A stretch of 64,000 nt of DNA from Dietzia timorensis (GCF_001659785.1 NZ_CP015961.1:1860001-1924000), one strand, 5' to 3'. Positions 25,547 to 36,280 are shown, numbered from the stretch's first letter. The notes: generated from the sequence alone by a model not told the origin. Made by a program: numbers and translations.

Positions 25547-26011
25547 CTATCCGCCGAGCGCTGTCGCCAGAACCGCGCAGCCCACCATGGACGGCCCGTG
25601 CGCAACATAACGTGGGCCCCTCCCCGCGAGGAGAACGATACCGATCACCGCTGTGATGGCGAACGGTCCGATGCCCACGACAACGATGCCGTCGACTTCC
25701 CCGATTCCGCCGAGCGCGCCGACGGCCGGGGCGATGCGAAGGTCTCCGCCCCCGAGGTGATGCGGGGCGAGCAATCGCAACGTGAAATAGAGTGCGGCGA
25801 GGGCGAGCGCCCCGCAGGCTGCGAATACAAGCACCGAAGGCCCCGGAACATCACCAACGGCATGCGCTCCCACCGCGATCGCCGATACGGCAATGCCCGC
25901 GAGCTGGAGCCGCACCGGAATCCTTCGGTGCCGAAGATCGACGAGGGTAACGAGCAGTGCCCACGGGACAACGAACGTAAAGGTTGCAAGGGCCGCGCCG
26001 TCGATGTGCAC
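25547..26011 (-). CDS. Short prepilin peptidase-like membrane protease (A24 family)
   Basis: The 154-residue protein is almost wholly hydrophobic, with about five membrane helices. The two catalytic aspartates of A24 aspartic proteases are present: Asp25 in VDLRHRRIP and Asp90 in [10 protein letters not shown]. The N-terminal methyltransferase domain of classical PilD is absent, as in the short actinobacterial forms (Rv2551c occupies the same place in M. tuberculosis). The GTG start has no strong ribosome binding site. No pilin or tad genes are in the window, so the substrate is unknown. Confidence 0.85.
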   Translation of the reverse strand: MHIDGAALATFTFVVPWALLVTLVDLRHRRIPVRLQLAGIAVSAIAVGAHAVGDVPGPSVLVFAACGALALAALYFTLRLLAPHHLGGGDLRIAPAVGALGGIGEVDGIVVVGIGPFAITAVIGIVLLAGRGPRYVAHGPSMVGCAVLATALGG

Positions 26012-26050
26012 GTGGCGAGGATATAGCGCTGACGGAAAATGGTGGGGGCG

Positions 26051-26893
26051 CTACCTGCTAGAACGCTCCTCTAGGGCGTTCCGCAAAGCCAGCCGCATTG
26101 CTTCGGCAGGTGCAGCTTCTTCGGTGAACAACTCGAACTGTCCGAGCGCTTGTCCGAGCAGCATCGTGTCGCCGCCGACGACCTTTCCGCCTCCGGCGAG
26201 TACTGCGGCTCCCAACGGGGTGGGCCACGGGTGGTAGAGCGCGTCGACGAGCCGCGCGGCGGGACGGACGAGTTCGGTGAGTTCCAGGGCTCCCGTTTCG
26301 GGAATCGTGTTGACGACGAGGTCTGTGGATTCGATGAGAGCCGGGAGTTCGGGATCGGTGAGGCGAACGTCCCTCGCCTCGACGCCGAACCGTGCCGCGC
26401 ACTCCAGCGCTCCGCCGGCGGTGGGGCGCCTCGTCGCGATGATGATCGACGCGCCCGGAATTCGTGCGATTGCCGCGATGAACGGCCGCGCGGTGCCTCC
26501 GGCCCCCAGTAGAACGATAGTCGGGCTCGGCGGTAGATCTTCGTGAGCCGATAGTGCCGCGAACGCGCCGTCGATGTCGGTGCAATCCGCGAGCCAGCCG
26601 GCGCCGGTGCGGACGAGAGTGTTGGCGGAGTCGACGAGCCGTGCGCGTTCGGTGACCTCGTCGGCGAACGCGAGCGCCTCGGGCTTGCCGGGCATGGTGA
26701 CCGAGAATCCGCGGTATTCATCCTCGGCCGAACCGACGATGCCGGCGAGCGCACCTTCGGGGCAACGAATCGCCTCGTAGCTCCAGGCGGCAAGGCTCAA
26801 CGCCTCATACCCTGCGGTATGCAGGATCGGTGAGAGCGAATGGGCGACGGGGTCTCCCAGCACTGCCGCTTTCGCAGCTGTGGAATCCGCCAT
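26051..26893 (-). CDS. aroE: Shikimate dehydrogenase
   Basis: The 280-residue enzyme reduces 3-dehydroshikimate to shikimate. The substrate-binding VLGDPVAHSLSP, the catalytic lysine in VTMPGK, DCTDIDGA and the nucleotide-binding LLGAGGTARPF are in the expected order. The ATR(R) segment after beta-2 suggests NADP preference (inference). It lies four bases after mltG, with the prepilin peptidase downstream. Confidence 0.94.
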   Translation of the reverse strand: MADSTAAKAAVLGDPVAHSLSPILHTAGYEALSLAAWSYEAIRCPEGALAGIVGSAEDEYRGFSVTMPGKPEALAFADEVTERARLVDSANTLVRTGAGWLADCTDIDGAFAALSAHEDLPPSPTIVLLGAGGTARPFIAAIARIPGASIIIATRRPTAGGALECAARFGVEARDVRLTDPELPALIESTDLVVNTIPETGALELTELVRPAARLVDALYHPWPTPLGAAVLAGGGKVVGGDTMLLGQALGQFELFTEEAAPAEAMRLALRNALEERSSR

Positions 26894-26897
26894 GCGA

Positions 26898-28067
26898 TCA
26901 GCGACCGCTGGACAGCACGCCCGAGTCTACCGCGGCCTGCTGATTGGCAAGGTGCTGGTTGTAATCCTCGGTGAATTCAGTGGTGCCGTCGACGTTGACG
27001 GTGACGAAATAGAGCCAGGGCCCGGGCTCGGGGTTCTCCATCGCGCTGATCGCTTCCATGGAAGGGCTCGCGATCGGACCGTACGGCAGTCCGTCCTTGG
27101 CGTAGGTATTCCATGGGTTCTCTTCGCCGCGGGCGTCATCGGTCGTCGCGACTTCCTGGTCGTCCTGGGTGTAGTTGACCGTCGAGTCGAACTGCAGGCG
27201 CATGGGCTCGGCCAGGCGGTTGAGGATGACGGTGGCGACCTTGCCGTAGTCGGCGGCACCGGCCTCGTGCTGGATGAGCGAGGCCGCCGTCACCAATTCG
27301 TACGGGGTGATGTTGATGTTCGCGGCCGACTGCACGAGGCCGGATTCCTCGTATTGTGCGGTGGAAGAATCGATGAGCTCACGCCAGATCTCCTCCGCCG
27401 AACCCGTCGGGTCGAAGTCGTGGTTGCCCGAGGACAGCAGGCCCTCGAGGCGGCGGGACGGGTCGGGCGCGTTGGAGACCTCGTTGATCGCCCACTCGGG
27501 TACACCGAGCGCCGCAGGGTCCGCGGTTTCCGCGACCTGTCGGAATTCCTCCGCGCTCTTGCACTGGGGCGCCTCGTTGGCATCTTCGGCCCGGAGACAG
27601 GAAGCCTCGGACATGAGTGTGTAGATTCCCTGGGCACCGGGTCCACCGACGACGGTGGTGTCCTTGAGCCGAGAACCGGCCGGAACCTGCAACCAGCCGA
27701 CACGGGAATTCGGGTCGGCGAGCAATGCCGCGGCGACCGAGCCCTTCATCTCCTCGCGCAGCTGGTAATAGCCCGGCTGAAGTCCGCCTAGCGCCGTGTT
27801 GAGGTTTGCCGCCTCATTGAAAGCCTGCGCCGACTTGACGACGTTGAGGTTTTCGAGTTCTTCGCCGACCTCGCCCAGGGATTCGCCCTCCGAGACGCGG
27901 AGCATCACCGTGCCCTCGCCTTGTCCGTCGTAATCCGCCGCGGAGCTCCCGCTGTTGCCGCTCCGGTAGACCAGCAATGCGGCCGCCAGAAGTACGCCGA
28001 TCAACGCGGCGATCAACAGCGCGCGAATCGGCCCTGCGGTACGGGCTGCTCCGTTTGACTTAGACAT
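26898..28067 (-). CDS. mltG: Endolytic murein transglycosylase MltG (YceG-like)
   Basis: The 389-residue membrane-anchored enzyme cuts nascent glycan strands and so sets their length. A basic N-terminus and one membrane helix (about residues 14-33) precede a LysM-like region and the YceG domain. The catalytic Glu is in ASLIQHEAGAADYGKVA, and the conserved loop is GLPYGPIASP. The ATG is preceded by AGGGA. It is flanked by ruvX and aroE, the common order in Actinobacteria. Confidence 0.94.
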   Translation of the reverse strand: MSKSNGAARTAGPIRALLIAALIGVLLAAALLVYRSGNSGSSAADYDGQGEGTVMLRVSEGESLGEVGEELENLNVVKSAQAFNEAANLNTALGGLQPGYYQLREEMKGSVAAALLADPNSRVGWLQVPAGSRLKDTTVVGGPGAQGIYTLMSEASCLRAEDANEAPQCKSAEEFRQVAETADPAALGVPEWAINEVSNAPDPSRRLEGLLSSGNHDFDPTGSAEEIWRELIDSSTAQYEESGLVQSAANINITPYELVTAASLIQHEAGAADYGKVATVILNRLAEPMRLQFDSTVNYTQDDQEVATTDDARGEENPWNTYAKDGLPYGPIASPSMEAISAMENPEPGPWLYFVTVNVDGTTEFTEDYNQHLANQQAAVDSGVLSSGR

Positions 28068-28132
28068 CGGGTCCCTAACGTGTCAGCGAAACTCGGATGA
28101 AAATTCTTCTGGGAGTTTAACCTGTGTTGCTC

Positions 28133-28609
28133 TCAGGGCAGTGCGTCCGGTGCGGCGCGCTGCGAATCTATCCAGCTTTGCAAAATGGCCACGGCAGCGG
28201 CCTGGTCGATAATCGAACGCTGCTTTTTCGCATTCTTGCCCGCCGAGCGCAGTTGCCCGGTCGCCTGAACAGTGCTCAAGCGCTCATCGGAGGTGAACAG
28301 CTCAATCCCTTCGGGCAGAAGCGTCTCCAGCTGCTCGCAGAAAGACCTCGCCATCTCGGTGGACTGCGTGTGCCGCCCTGCAAGGCTTGCCGGTATGCCC
28401 ACGACCACGGCGACCGCGTCGTATTCGTGCGCGAGCTCGAGCACCCGGGCGATCTCCTTGCCCCACTGCGCCGCCTCGTTCTCGGGCCCGTCGCTCACGT
28501 GGAGTGTCTCCACCGGAGTGGCGAGAATGCTGTCCGGATCCGAGGCGGCGATTCCGATACGGGCAAGGCCCACATCGATGCCGAGACGTCGGCCTCTGCT
28601 CAATGCCAC
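28133..28609 (-). CDS. ruvX: Putative pre-16S rRNA nuclease / Holliday junction resolvase-like YqgF
   Basis: The 158-residue RNase H-fold protein belongs to the YqgF family, which processes the 5' end of 16S rRNA and is also annotated as a resolvase. LGIDVGLARIGIA near the N-terminus carries the first catalytic Asp, FTSDERLSTVQA the Glu region, and IIDQAAAVAILQSW the last Asp. The GTG start lies six bases after the alaS stop, with a GGGG box inside the alaS end. Confidence 0.92.
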   Translation of the reverse strand: MALSRGRRLGIDVGLARIGIAASDPDSILATPVETLHVSDGPENEAAQWGKEIARVLELAHEYDAVAVVVGIPASLAGRHTQSTEMARSFCEQLETLLPEGIELFTSDERLSTVQATGQLRSAGKNAKKQRSIIDQAAAVAILQSWIDSQRAAPDALP

Positions 28610-28615
28610 CGGCCG

Positions 28616-31276
28616 CTACCCCTGTAGAGCCGAACGCAGCCGGCTGGTCGCCGCGCCGATGCCGTCCGGGTTCGTGCCGGCGCCCTGTGCCATGTCGGGC
28701 TTGCCGCCGCCGCGGCCGCCGAGAGGCTCGGCGATCGCCTTGACGAGGTCGCCGGCCTTGAGCCCCGTGTCCTGCGCGGCCTTGGTCACGCCGAGAACGA
28801 ATGGCACCTTGTCGCCGTCCTTCGCGGTGAGGAAGACGACGCCCGGCTCCGACCCCAGGCGGCCCTTGAGGTCCTGCGCAAGCTGTCGCAGGTCGCCGGC
28901 CGAGGTGCCCTCGGGAACCGTCTCTGAAACCAGCAAGAGTTCCCCGACCCGTTCTGCCTTGTCGACAAGCTGTCCGGCGTTGGCGGCCAACTGAGCCGAG
29001 CGCAGTGAGTTGATCTCCTTTTCGGCGTTCTTGAGCCTGTCGGACAGCGAATCGACGCGGTCCTGGACCTGATCGGCCGGCGCCTTGAGCGCGGTAGCCA
29101 GACCCGACAACACCGCGCGCTCGCGTGCCTGGTGCCGGAACGCGTCCATTCCGACGTAGGCCTCGACGCGCCGCACACCGGAACCGACCGAGGACTCCCC
29201 GAGGAACACCACGGGCCCGATCTGGGCGCTCGAGGAGACGTGGGTGCCGCCGCAGAGCTCGATCGAGAACGGTCCGCCGATTTCGACGACGCGAACCTCG
29301 TCGCCGTAGTTTTCGCCGAACAAAGCCATGGCGCCCATGTTCTTCGCCTTCTTCAGCGAGGTTTCGATGGTGTTGACCTCGTGGTCGGCGTCGATGGCGG
29401 AGTTTGTCAGCTCCTCGATCTGGGCGAGCACGTCCGAGGGGACGGCGTCCGTCGAGGAGAAGTCGAATCGCAGGTAGCCCGGACGGTTGAGCGATCCCGC
29501 CTGCACGGCGTCATCCCCGAGGATCTGACGCAGTGCCGCGTGGACCATGTGGGTTCCAGAGTGAGCCTGATTGGCGCCCTTGCGCCACAGGGGATTGACC
29601 TCGGCGGCGGCGGATTGGCCGAGTTCGAGGCCCCCGCTGGTGACGGTTGCGCGGTGAACCCACAACCGCTTGCCGATCTTCTGGACGTCGCCGACCTCGA
29701 CGCGGGCGCCCGAGTCCGTGGTGATGAGTCCGCGGTCGCCGAGCTGACCGCCGGCCTCCGCATAGAACGGGGTGCGGTCGAGAATGATCTCCACCGAATC
29801 GCCTTCGGCGACCTCGTTGACCGCTTCGCCGTCGCGCACCAGGCCGACGACCTCCCCCTCGCCGGTGAGCTCGTCGTAGCCGAGGAAACGGGTGTCACCG
29901 AGATCGAGGAACGGGCGATAGACGCTGAGGTCGGCGTGAGCGTGCTTCTTCGACTTGGAGTCTGCCTTGGCGCGTGCCTTCTGCTCGGCCATGAGCTCGC
30001 GGAACCCGGCCTCATCGACCTCCAGACCCGCCTCGGCGGCCATCTCGAGGGTCAGGTCGAGCGGGAACCCGTGAGTGTCGTGCAGGGTGAACGCCTCGCT
30101 GCCGCTCAGCATCTTCCGGCCGGCGGATTTGGTGGACTCGGCGGTCCGCTCGAAAAGCGCTGTACCCGACTCGAGGGTCTTGAGGAATGCGGTCTCCTCG
30201 GCCACGGCGACCTTGGCGATCCGGTCGAACATGTCGACGGTCTCGGGGAAGGACGGACCGATCGAGTCACGGACCACCGCCATGAACTCGGCCATGGTCT
30301 CGCCTTCCGCGCCGAGCAGCCGGGCCGAGCGGACGATGCGGCGCAACAGGCGGCGGAGAATGTACCCGCGGCCCTCGTTGCCCGGCGTCACGCCGTCGGC
30401 GATGAGCATGTAGCCGGTGCGGGTGTGGTCGGCGATAACGCGGAAGCGGACGTCGTCTTCGTGGGTTCGGCCGTACACGGCGCCGGTGAGCTTTTCCGCG
30501 GTCTCGATTACGGGGCGAAGAAGATCGGTTTCGTAGACGTTCTCCACTCCTTGCAGGAGGAATGCGACGCGTTCGATGCCCATGCCGGTATCGATATTCT
30601 TCTTCGGCAGCGGACCGAGGATCTCGAAAGAGTCCTTGCCCGAGCCCTCGCCACGCTCGTTCTCCATGAACACGAGGTTCCAGATCTCGATGTAGCGGTC
30701 CTCGTCGGCCTCGGGCCCGCCCGGGGCGCCGTATTCGGGTCCGCGGTCGTAGAAGATTTCCGAGCACGGGCCGCAGGGACCGGGAACACCCATGGACCAG
30801 TAGTTATCGGCCATTCCTCGGCGCTGGATCCGCTCGGCCGGGATGCCGACCTTATCGCGCCAGATATCCGCCGCCTCGTCGTCGGTGAGGTAGACGGTGA
30901 CCCAAAGGCGATCGGGGTCGATGCCGAAGCCTCCGTCGTCGACGGAGTCCGTGAGCAGCGACCACGCGTTGGTGATCGCGCCTTCCTTGAAGTAATCACC
31001 GAACGAGAAGTTGCCGGCCATCTGGAAGAACGTGTTGTGGCGGGTCGTGATCCCGACCTCGTCGATATCGAGGGTTCTCACGCACTTCTGGATCGACACC
31101 GCCGTGTCGAAGGGCGGGGTCTGCGCGCCGAGGAAGTACGGCTTGAAAGGCACCATGCCGGCGTTGACGAACAGCAGGTTCGGGTCATCCAACAGCAGCG
31201 ACGCGCTCGGGACCTCGGTATGTCCGTTCTTCGTGAAGTGCTCGATGAAGCGACGACGAATCTCATGGGTCTGCAC
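28616..31276 (-). CDS. alaS: Alanyl-tRNA synthetase
   Basis: The 886-residue class II synthetase charges tRNA-Ala. The catalytic domain begins at [13 protein letters not shown] with the [12 protein letters not shown] motif; the editing domain has [11 protein letters not shown] and CGGTHV zinc ligands, and a DHHA1-type C-terminal domain follows. The GTG at 31276 aligns with the M. tuberculosis start. An ATG at 31300 would add eight residues (MRGRLGST), and the open frame runs further upstream without homology. It stands before ruvX and after rarA. Confidence 0.96.
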   Translation of the reverse strand: MQTHEIRRRFIEHFTKNGHTEVPSASLLLDDPNLLFVNAGMVPFKPYFLGAQTPPFDTAVSIQKCVRTLDIDEVGITTRHNTFFQMAGNFSFGDYFKEGAITNAWSLLTDSVDDGGFGIDPDRLWVTVYLTDDEAADIWRDKVGIPAERIQRRGMADNYWSMGVPGPCGPCSEIFYDRGPEYGAPGGPEADEDRYIEIWNLVFMENERGEGSGKDSFEILGPLPKKNIDTGMGIERVAFLLQGVENVYETDLLRPVIETAEKLTGAVYGRTHEDDVRFRVIADHTRTGYMLIADGVTPGNEGRGYILRRLLRRIVRSARLLGAEGETMAEFMAVVRDSIGPSFPETVDMFDRIAKVAVAEETAFLKTLESGTALFERTAESTKSAGRKMLSGSEAFTLHDTHGFPLDLTLEMAAEAGLEVDEAGFRELMAEQKARAKADSKSKKHAHADLSVYRPFLDLGDTRFLGYDELTGEGEVVGLVRDGEAVNEVAEGDSVEIILDRTPFYAEAGGQLGDRGLITTDSGARVEVGDVQKIGKRLWVHRATVTSGGLELGQSAAAEVNPLWRKGANQAHSGTHMVHAALRQILGDDAVQAGSLNRPGYLRFDFSSTDAVPSDVLAQIEELTNSAIDADHEVNTIETSLKKAKNMGAMALFGENYGDEVRVVEIGGPFSIELCGGTHVSSSAQIGPVVFLGESSVGSGVRRVEAYVGMDAFRHQARERAVLSGLATALKAPADQVQDRVDSLSDRLKNAEKEINSLRSAQLAANAGQLVDKAERVGELLLVSETVPEGTSAGDLRQLAQDLKGRLGSEPGVVFLTAKDGDKVPFVLGVTKAAQDTGLKAGDLVKAIAEPLGGRGGGKPDMAQGAGTNPDGIGAATSRLRSALQG

Positions 31277-31385
31277 TGTGCTGCCTAACCTTCCCCGCAT
31301 GCTGAACGTGTGGTGCGTGCTGCGGCTAAATCCTACAGTGGGAACCTGCGAGAACCGCCGTCCGGCATCGGGCGCTCGCCCGAGC

Positions 31386-32801
31386 TCACTTGCGGAACTT
31401 GCGAACGATCGCCCGAAGCTTTGCCACGCGGGTCGAAAGTTCCCGTTCGTGACCGTGTTCGGTGGGTGTGTAGTAGTCGCGACCGAGTAGCTCGTCCGGT
31501 GGGTACTGCTGCCCGACGACTCCCGGTGCGTAGTCGTGCGGATATTTGTAGCCGACACCGTGCCCAAGGCCCTTCGCGCCCTTGTAGTGGCCGTCGCGCA
31601 GCACCTTCGGCACCTGGCCGATGCGCCCGGCCTGCACATCGCCCATCGCCTCGTTGATCGCCTTGATCACGCCGTTCGATTTCGGCGCCGTCGCGAGGTG
31701 AATCGTCGCCTGCGCGAGCGCAATCCGGCACTCGGGCATGCCAACCTTTTCCACGACGTGCGACGCCGCTGTCGCCGCCTGCAACGCTGTCGGGTCGGCC
31801 ATCCCGATGTCCTCGGAGGCGTGCACCATGAGCCGCCGTGCGACGAACCGCGGATCTTCCCCCGCGACCAGCATCCGCGCGAGATAGTGCAGCGCGGCGT
31901 CAACATCCGAACCGCGAATCGACTTGATGAACGCACTGGTCACGTCGTAGTGCTGGTCGCCATCGCGGTCGTAACGCACCGGCGCCGCATCGAGGCTCGT
32001 CTCCACGTCCTCGGCCGTGATGGACTCCCCCCGAGCCGCCCCTGCCGCGGCTTCGAGGATGGTGAGCGAGCGACGAGCGTCTCCCCCGGCGAGCCTCACG
32101 ATGTCGTCGCGCGCATCCTCGTCGAGACCCAGCCGGCCGCCCAATCCGCGCTCGTCGGACAACGCCCTGAGGATGACGTCGGAGATCGCGTCCTCACCCA
32201 GAGACTGCAATTCGGCGATCAGAGAACGCGACAGCAGAGGCGAGATGATCGAGAAGTGCGGATTCTCCGTCGTCGCTGCCACGAGGAGGACGATGCCGTT
32301 CTCCACTGCCGCGAGAAGGGCGTCCTGCTGCGATTTCGAAAAGCGGTGGACCTCGTCGATGAACAGTACGGTGCGCGTCCCGTGCGCGAGCCGGGTGCGA
32401 GCGGAATCGATGACGGCACGCACATCCTTGACGCCGGCGCTGAGTGCGCTGAGCGAGACGAAATGACGGTCGGAATCCGCGGCGACGAGCGAGGCGAGCG
32501 TGGTCTTGCCGGTTCCCGGAGGACCGAAAAGGATGAGCGAGCTGGCCCCGCGCCCCTCGACCAGGCGGCGCAGCGGGGAATTATCAGAGAGGAGATGGGA
32601 CTGACCGAGTACCTCGTCCAGCGTGCGCGGCCGCATCCGCACAGCGAGCGGCGCGCCCGGATCCACCGGATCGGCGGCCGATGCCACACCGGCACGCGCC
32701 CGAGGCGCCGGTTCAGGTGCCCCTGCGTTGCTCGCTCCGGATTCGTCGACGGCGAAGAGTCCGACGGAATCGGCGGAATCGGCGCCGCGCGGGGTACTCA
32801 T
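31386..32801 (-). CDS. rarA: Replication-associated recombination protein RarA (MgsA) AAA+ ATPase
   Basis: The 471-residue clamp-loader-like ATPase acts at stalled replication forks. Walker [10 protein letters not shown] and Walker [10 protein letters not shown], sensor region [11 protein letters not shown] and the C-terminal tetramerisation domain ([21 protein letters not shown]) are present. The Ala/Asp-rich first 50 residues are poorly conserved. The ATG at 32801 has GGAGG at five bases and is preferred to a GTG two codons earlier that touches the same box. It starts opposite the divergent phosphodiesterase gene. Confidence 0.95.
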   Translation of the reverse strand: MSTPRGADSADSVGLFAVDESGASNAGAPEPAPRARAGVASAADPVDPGAPLAVRMRPRTLDEVLGQSHLLSDNSPLRRLVEGRGASSLILFGPPGTGKTTLASLVAADSDRHFVSLSALSAGVKDVRAVIDSARTRLAHGTRTVLFIDEVHRFSKSQQDALLAAVENGIVLLVAATTENPHFSIISPLLSRSLIAELQSLGEDAISDVILRALSDERGLGGRLGLDEDARDDIVRLAGGDARRSLTILEAAAGAARGESITAEDVETSLDAAPVRYDRDGDQHYDVTSAFIKSIRGSDVDAALHYLARMLVAGEDPRFVARRLMVHASEDIGMADPTALQAATAASHVVEKVGMPECRIALAQATIHLATAPKSNGVIKAINEAMGDVQAGRIGQVPKVLRDGHYKGAKGLGHGVGYKYPHDYAPGVVGQQYPPDELLGRDYYTPTEHGHERELSTRVAKLRAIVRKFRK

Positions 32802-32964
32802 CTCCACCTCCGGAAAGTAGGACTGCTTCGCTCCACGCTAATCGTTTGCGCCGCCCGACGACATCTCGCACTCTGCGACGGCGCCGCTCCTTTTCACCGA
32901 ATCGAGGGGTACTAGGTGAACATCTGACTAAACAATTGCTCATTCCATTGAGAACTCTCGCACG

Positions 32965-32993
32965 TTGAGCTTGGATTTCTATCGGCCTATGTC
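32965..32993 (+). promoter_or_regulatory. Candidate promoter of the exported phosphodiesterase gene
   Basis: TTGAGC (32965-32970) and TATGTC (32988-32993) are separated by 17 bases and lie about 28 bases before the ATG. The -35 box is good and the -10 box is weak. The promoter lies in the 219-base divergent gap shared with rarA. Confidence 0.3.
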
Positions 32994-33020
32994 CCTACGA
33001 GACAGGATTCGACTCACTCA

Positions 33021-34361
33021 ATGTGCGACCTTCATGATTGCGACCACGACCGTCAGGCGCGCGCCCAGCGGGCCTCCGCCTCACCGAACGAGGTGAACAG
33101 GCGCACGGCGCTGGGTCTGGGAGGTGCCGCCCTCGCCTCGCTCGGCCTGGTGCAATTTGCCGGGTCGTCCGCTCCGAAGGCATTCGCGGCGCCCGGCTCG
33201 TTGCCTGCCGAGGATCTCGATCTCATGGTCATCGTGTGCGACGGCATGCGCCCAGACGAACTCAACGCCGAACAAACACCTACGCTGTGGCGTTGGGCTT
33301 CTCAGGGTACGCGTTATTCGAACGCGAAGGCGCACATGATCGCCGAGACCCTCCCCAACCACACCGCGATGGTCACGGGAACCTTTCCGGACCGCAACGG
33401 GGTTCCGTCGAACAGCATTTGGGACCACGGAGCGGGCGACGAGCGCACGATGGACCGCTCGGACGACATCACATACCCGACCGTTCTCGAGCGCATTCGT
33501 AACGAGCGCGGCCTCACCACCGCCTCGGTCGTGAGCAAGGATTACCTCTACACGATCCTCGACGGCAAGGCCTCGGTCCACTGGACGCCCGGGCCGTTGC
33601 TGCCCGTGACCGATCACGCCCTCGACCACTTCACGATCGAAGCGCTCAAGGTCACGATCGACGATCACAGCCCGCGGTTCACCTTCGTCAATCTCGGTGA
33701 CATCGATCGATTCGGCCACATGGATTTCAGCGGCACCTCGTGGCGCCTCGCCCGCAATCAGGCACTGTTCAACACCGACCACAAGCTGTGGGAGCTCGAG
33801 CAGTTCATGCGGGCAAACGGTTCGTGGGATCGCACCGCGATTCTCGTGCTCGCCGACCACTCGATGGATTGGTCCACCCCGTTCGATCTGGTGTCGGCCA
33901 AGGAGCTCACCGATCGGGATCCGGCTCTGCGAGGCCGCTTCGGGATCGCGCAGAACGGCGGCGCCGACACGTTCGCCTACCTTGGAGCCCCCGAGGGCAA
34001 GGACGCAGCGATCGCACGGCTTCGTGAGGTCGTTCTCGCCCACCCGGGTGTCAACAAGGTCTACACCGGGGACGAGCTCCGCCTCGGCGAGCGCGGCGGA
34101 GATCTCGTTGCGACGTGCAACCACGGGTGGCGCTTCTCCGACCCGACCCCGGTGTCGAATCCGATCCCGGGCAATCACGGCCACGAGGTCACCCTGCCGA
34201 TACCGTTCTTCATCACAGGGGGGCACGCCTCGGTGCGTCGAGGTCAGGTCATCGACCGTCCGGTGACCACCCGGGATGTCGCCGCCACTGCGGCCCATGC
34301 GTTCGGGCTGTCGTGGCAGGACATGGATGCCTCCCCCGCCGCCGAGGCCTTCTCGTTCTAG
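33021..34361 (+). CDS. Tat-exported alkaline phosphatase superfamily phosphodiesterase/nucleotide pyrophosphatase
   Basis: The 446-residue protein has a twin-arginine signal (Arg27-Arg28, then a hydrophobic stretch AALASLGLVQFAG, likely cut near AFA-AP at residue 56). The mature part matches the type I phosphodiesterase/NPP fold: Asp74 in VIVCDG, presumed nucleophile Thr110 in AETLPNHT, GDIDRFGH, ADHSMD and NHGHEV supply two zinc sites. The first 24 residues (MCDLHDCDHDRQ...) are Cys/His/Asp-rich and unusual before a Tat signal; a GTG at 33093 (VNRRTALGL) is an alternative start. It is a single gene on the plus strand ending at a long hairpin. The substrate is unknown; phosphate scavenging or sugar-nucleotide cleavage outside the membrane is inferred. 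Confidence 0.85.
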   Translation: MCDLHDCDHDRQARAQRASASPNEVNRRTALGLGGAALASLGLVQFAGSSAPKAFAAPGSLPAEDLDLMVIVCDGMRPDELNAEQTPTLWRWASQGTRYSNAKAHMIAETLPNHTAMVTGTFPDRNGVPSNSIWDHGAGDERTMDRSDDITYPTVLERIRNERGLTTASVVSKDYLYTILDGKASVHWTPGPLLPVTDHALDHFTIEALKVTIDDHSPRFTFVNLGDIDRFGHMDFSGTSWRLARNQALFNTDHKLWELEQFMRANGSWDRTAILVLADHSMDWSTPFDLVSAKELTDRDPALRGRFGIAQNGGADTFAYLGAPEGKDAAIARLREVVLAHPGVNKVYTGDELRLGERGGDLVATCNHGWRFSDPTPVSNPIPGNHGHEVTLPIPFFITGGHASVRRGQVIDRPVTTRDVAATAAHAFGLSWQDMDASPAAEAFSF

Positions 34362-34385
34362 CGCAGGACCGACACAACCCATAAA

Positions 34386-34435
34386 TGACTGCGGAGGCGC
34401 GTGAACCCCCAGGGGGCCACGCGCCTCCGCCGTCA
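34386..34435. terminator. Long hairpin between the convergent phosphodiesterase and aspS genes
   Basis: TGAC-t-GCGGAGGCGCGTG pairs with CACGCGCCTCCGC-c-GTCA: 13 perfect GC-rich pairs (34391-34403 with 34418-34430) plus four more beyond one mismatch, and C5/G5 tracts in the loop. It is centred between two convergent stops and probably serves both strands, although neither side has a strong U-tract. Confidence 0.65.
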
Positions 34436-34465
34436 TATGCGCCAATGGCGGGAGGAGGCCGGTGG

Positions 34466-36280
34466 CTACTTCGCCGTTTCTTCGCCGTCCGCCGCGCCTT
34501 CGGCCGGCTTCGGTCCGCGCGCCTTCGGCTTTGCGTCGATGCCGGACTCCTTGCGCTGTGCCGGGGTGATCGGCGCGGGTGCGTCGGTGAGCGGATCGAC
34601 GCCGCCGCCGGACTTCGGGAACGCGATGACGTCGCGGATCGAATCGGTGCCCGCGAGCAACGAGCAGATCCGATCCCAGCCGAACGCGATTCCGCCGTGC
34701 GGCGGGGCGCCGTAGGACATCGCGTCGAGCAGGAAGCCGAACTTCTCCTGGGCGTCCTCTGCCGAAATGCCCATCACGCCGAACACGCGCTCCTGCACGT
34801 CCTGGCGGTGGATACGGATCGAACCGCCGCCGATCTCGTTGCCGTTGCACACGATGTCGTAGGCATAGGCGAGGGCGGAACCGGGATCGGTGTCGAACGT
34901 ATCGAGGAATTCCGGTTTCGGTGAGGTGAAGGCGTGGTGCACGGCGGTCCACGCCGAGTTGCCGAGCGCGACGTCGCCCGAAGCTGTGGCCTCTTCGGCG
35001 GGCTCGAACATCGGTGCGTCGACGACCCAGGTGAACGCCCAGTCGCCCTCGCGAATGAGTCCGAGCTTCTCGGCGATGGCGCCGCGCGCCGCGCCGAGCA
35101 GGGCGCGCGAGGATTTCACGCCGCCGGCGCCGAAGAAGATGCAGTCGCCGGGCTTCGCGCCGACGTGCTCGGCGATACCCGCGCGCTCGGCGTCGGTGAT
35201 GTTCTTCGCGACGGGGCCGGACAGCTCTCCGTCCTCGCCGACGAGGATATACGCCAGTCCCTTCGCACCGCGCTGCTTTGCCCATTCCTGCCACGCGTCG
35301 AGCTGGCGGCGCGGCTGCGAGGCGCCGCCTTCCATCACGACTGCGCCGACGTACGGCGCCTGGAACACGCGGAACGTCGTGTCCTTGAAGTACTCGGTGC
35401 ACTCGACGAGCTCGATATCGAAACGCAGGTCGGGCTTATCGGAGCCGAAGCGGCGCATCGCCTCGTCGTAGGTGATCCGCGGGATCGGCGTGGTGATCTC
35501 GTAGCCGGCGGTCTTCCACACGTTCGCGAGGATGTCCTCGGCGAGGGCGATCACATCGTCCTGGTCGACGAAGCTCATCTCCACGTCGAGCTGGGTGAAC
35601 TCGGGCTGGCGGTCGGCGCGGAAATCCTCGTCGCGATAGCAGCGCGCGATCTGGTAGTACCGCTCCATGCCGGACACCATGAGCAACTGTTTGAACAGCT
35701 GCGGCGACTGCGGGAGCGCGTAGAACGTGCCCGGCTGCAGGCGCGCCGGCACGAGGAAGTCGCGGGCGCCCTCGGGGGTCGAGCGGGTCAGCGTCGGCGT
35801 CTCGATCTCGACGAAATCATGCTCGCCGAGGACCTCGCGGGCGGCGGCGTTGACCTTCGAGCGCAGGCGCAGCGCCTTGCCGGGACCTTCGCGGCGCAGG
35901 TCGAGGTAGCGGTAGCGCAGGCGCGCCTCTTCGCCGACCTCGTCGTCGAGCTGGAACGGCAACGGAGCGGACTCGCCGAGCACCTCGAGCTTCTCGACGT
36001 TGATCTCGACGTCTCCCGACGGCAGGTTCGGGTTCTCCGAACCGGCGGGCCTGGTCTCGACGGTTCCGGTAACGAGGATGCAGTACTCCGAACGCAGGCG
36101 GTGCGCTGCGTCGGCGACATCCTCGTTGCGGAACACGACCTGGGCGATTCCGGTGGAGTCGCGGAGATCCACGAAGATCACGCCACCGTGGTCGCGGCGA
36201 CGGGCCACCCAGCCGGCGAGGGTCACGGTGGTGCCCTCATCGCCGGCGCGCAGCTGTCCTGCCGAGTGGGTACGCAGCAC
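34466..36280 (-). CDS. aspS: Aspartyl-tRNA synthetase
   Basis: The 604-residue class IIb synthetase has the N-terminal OB-fold anticodon domain ([19 protein letters not shown]), catalytic motifs [19 protein letters not shown] and [20 protein letters not shown], the bacterial GAD insertion (about 290-420) and motif 3 [10 protein letters not shown]. The start is a GTG at 36280 ([11 protein letters not shown]) with AAGGA at seven bases; the upstream frame is not homologous. Whether it also charges tRNA-Asn cannot be told from sequence inspection. The Lys/Ala/Pro-rich tail is variable. Confidence 0.96.
   Translation of the reverse strand: MLRTHSAGQLRAGDEGTTVTLAGWVARRRDHGGVIFVDLRDSTGIAQVVFRNEDVADAAHRLRSEYCILVTGTVETRPAGSENPNLPSGDVEINVEKLEVLGESAPLPFQLDDEVGEEARLRYRYLDLRREGPGKALRLRSKVNAAAREVLGEHDFVEIETPTLTRSTPEGARDFLVPARLQPGTFYALPQSPQLFKQLLMVSGMERYYQIARCYRDEDFRADRQPEFTQLDVEMSFVDQDDVIALAEDILANVWKTAGYEITTPIPRITYDEAMRRFGSDKPDLRFDIELVECTEYFKDTTFRVFQAPYVGAVVMEGGASQPRRQLDAWQEWAKQRGAKGLAYILVGEDGELSGPVAKNITDAERAGIAEHVGAKPGDCIFFGAGGVKSSRALLGAARGAIAEKLGLIREGDWAFTWVVDAPMFEPAEEATASGDVALGNSAWTAVHHAFTSPKPEFLDTFDTDPGSALAYAYDIVCNGNEIGGGSIRIHRQDVQERVFGVMGISAEDAQEKFGFLLDAMSYGAPPHGGIAFGWDRICSLLAGTDSIRDVIAFPKSGGGVDPLTDAPAPITPAQRKESGIDAKPKARGPKPAEGAADGEETAK

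Noticed and set aside
29132-31288. A 718-codon plus-strand open frame opposite alaS
   Set aside because: Same effect of high GC on the antisense strand; alaS motifs on the other strand are complete from start to stop.
33081-35402. A 773-codon minus-strand open frame spanning the phosphodiesterase and part of aspS
   Set aside because: It crosses two real genes and a terminator hairpin, and its sequence is Arg/Gly-rich without motifs.
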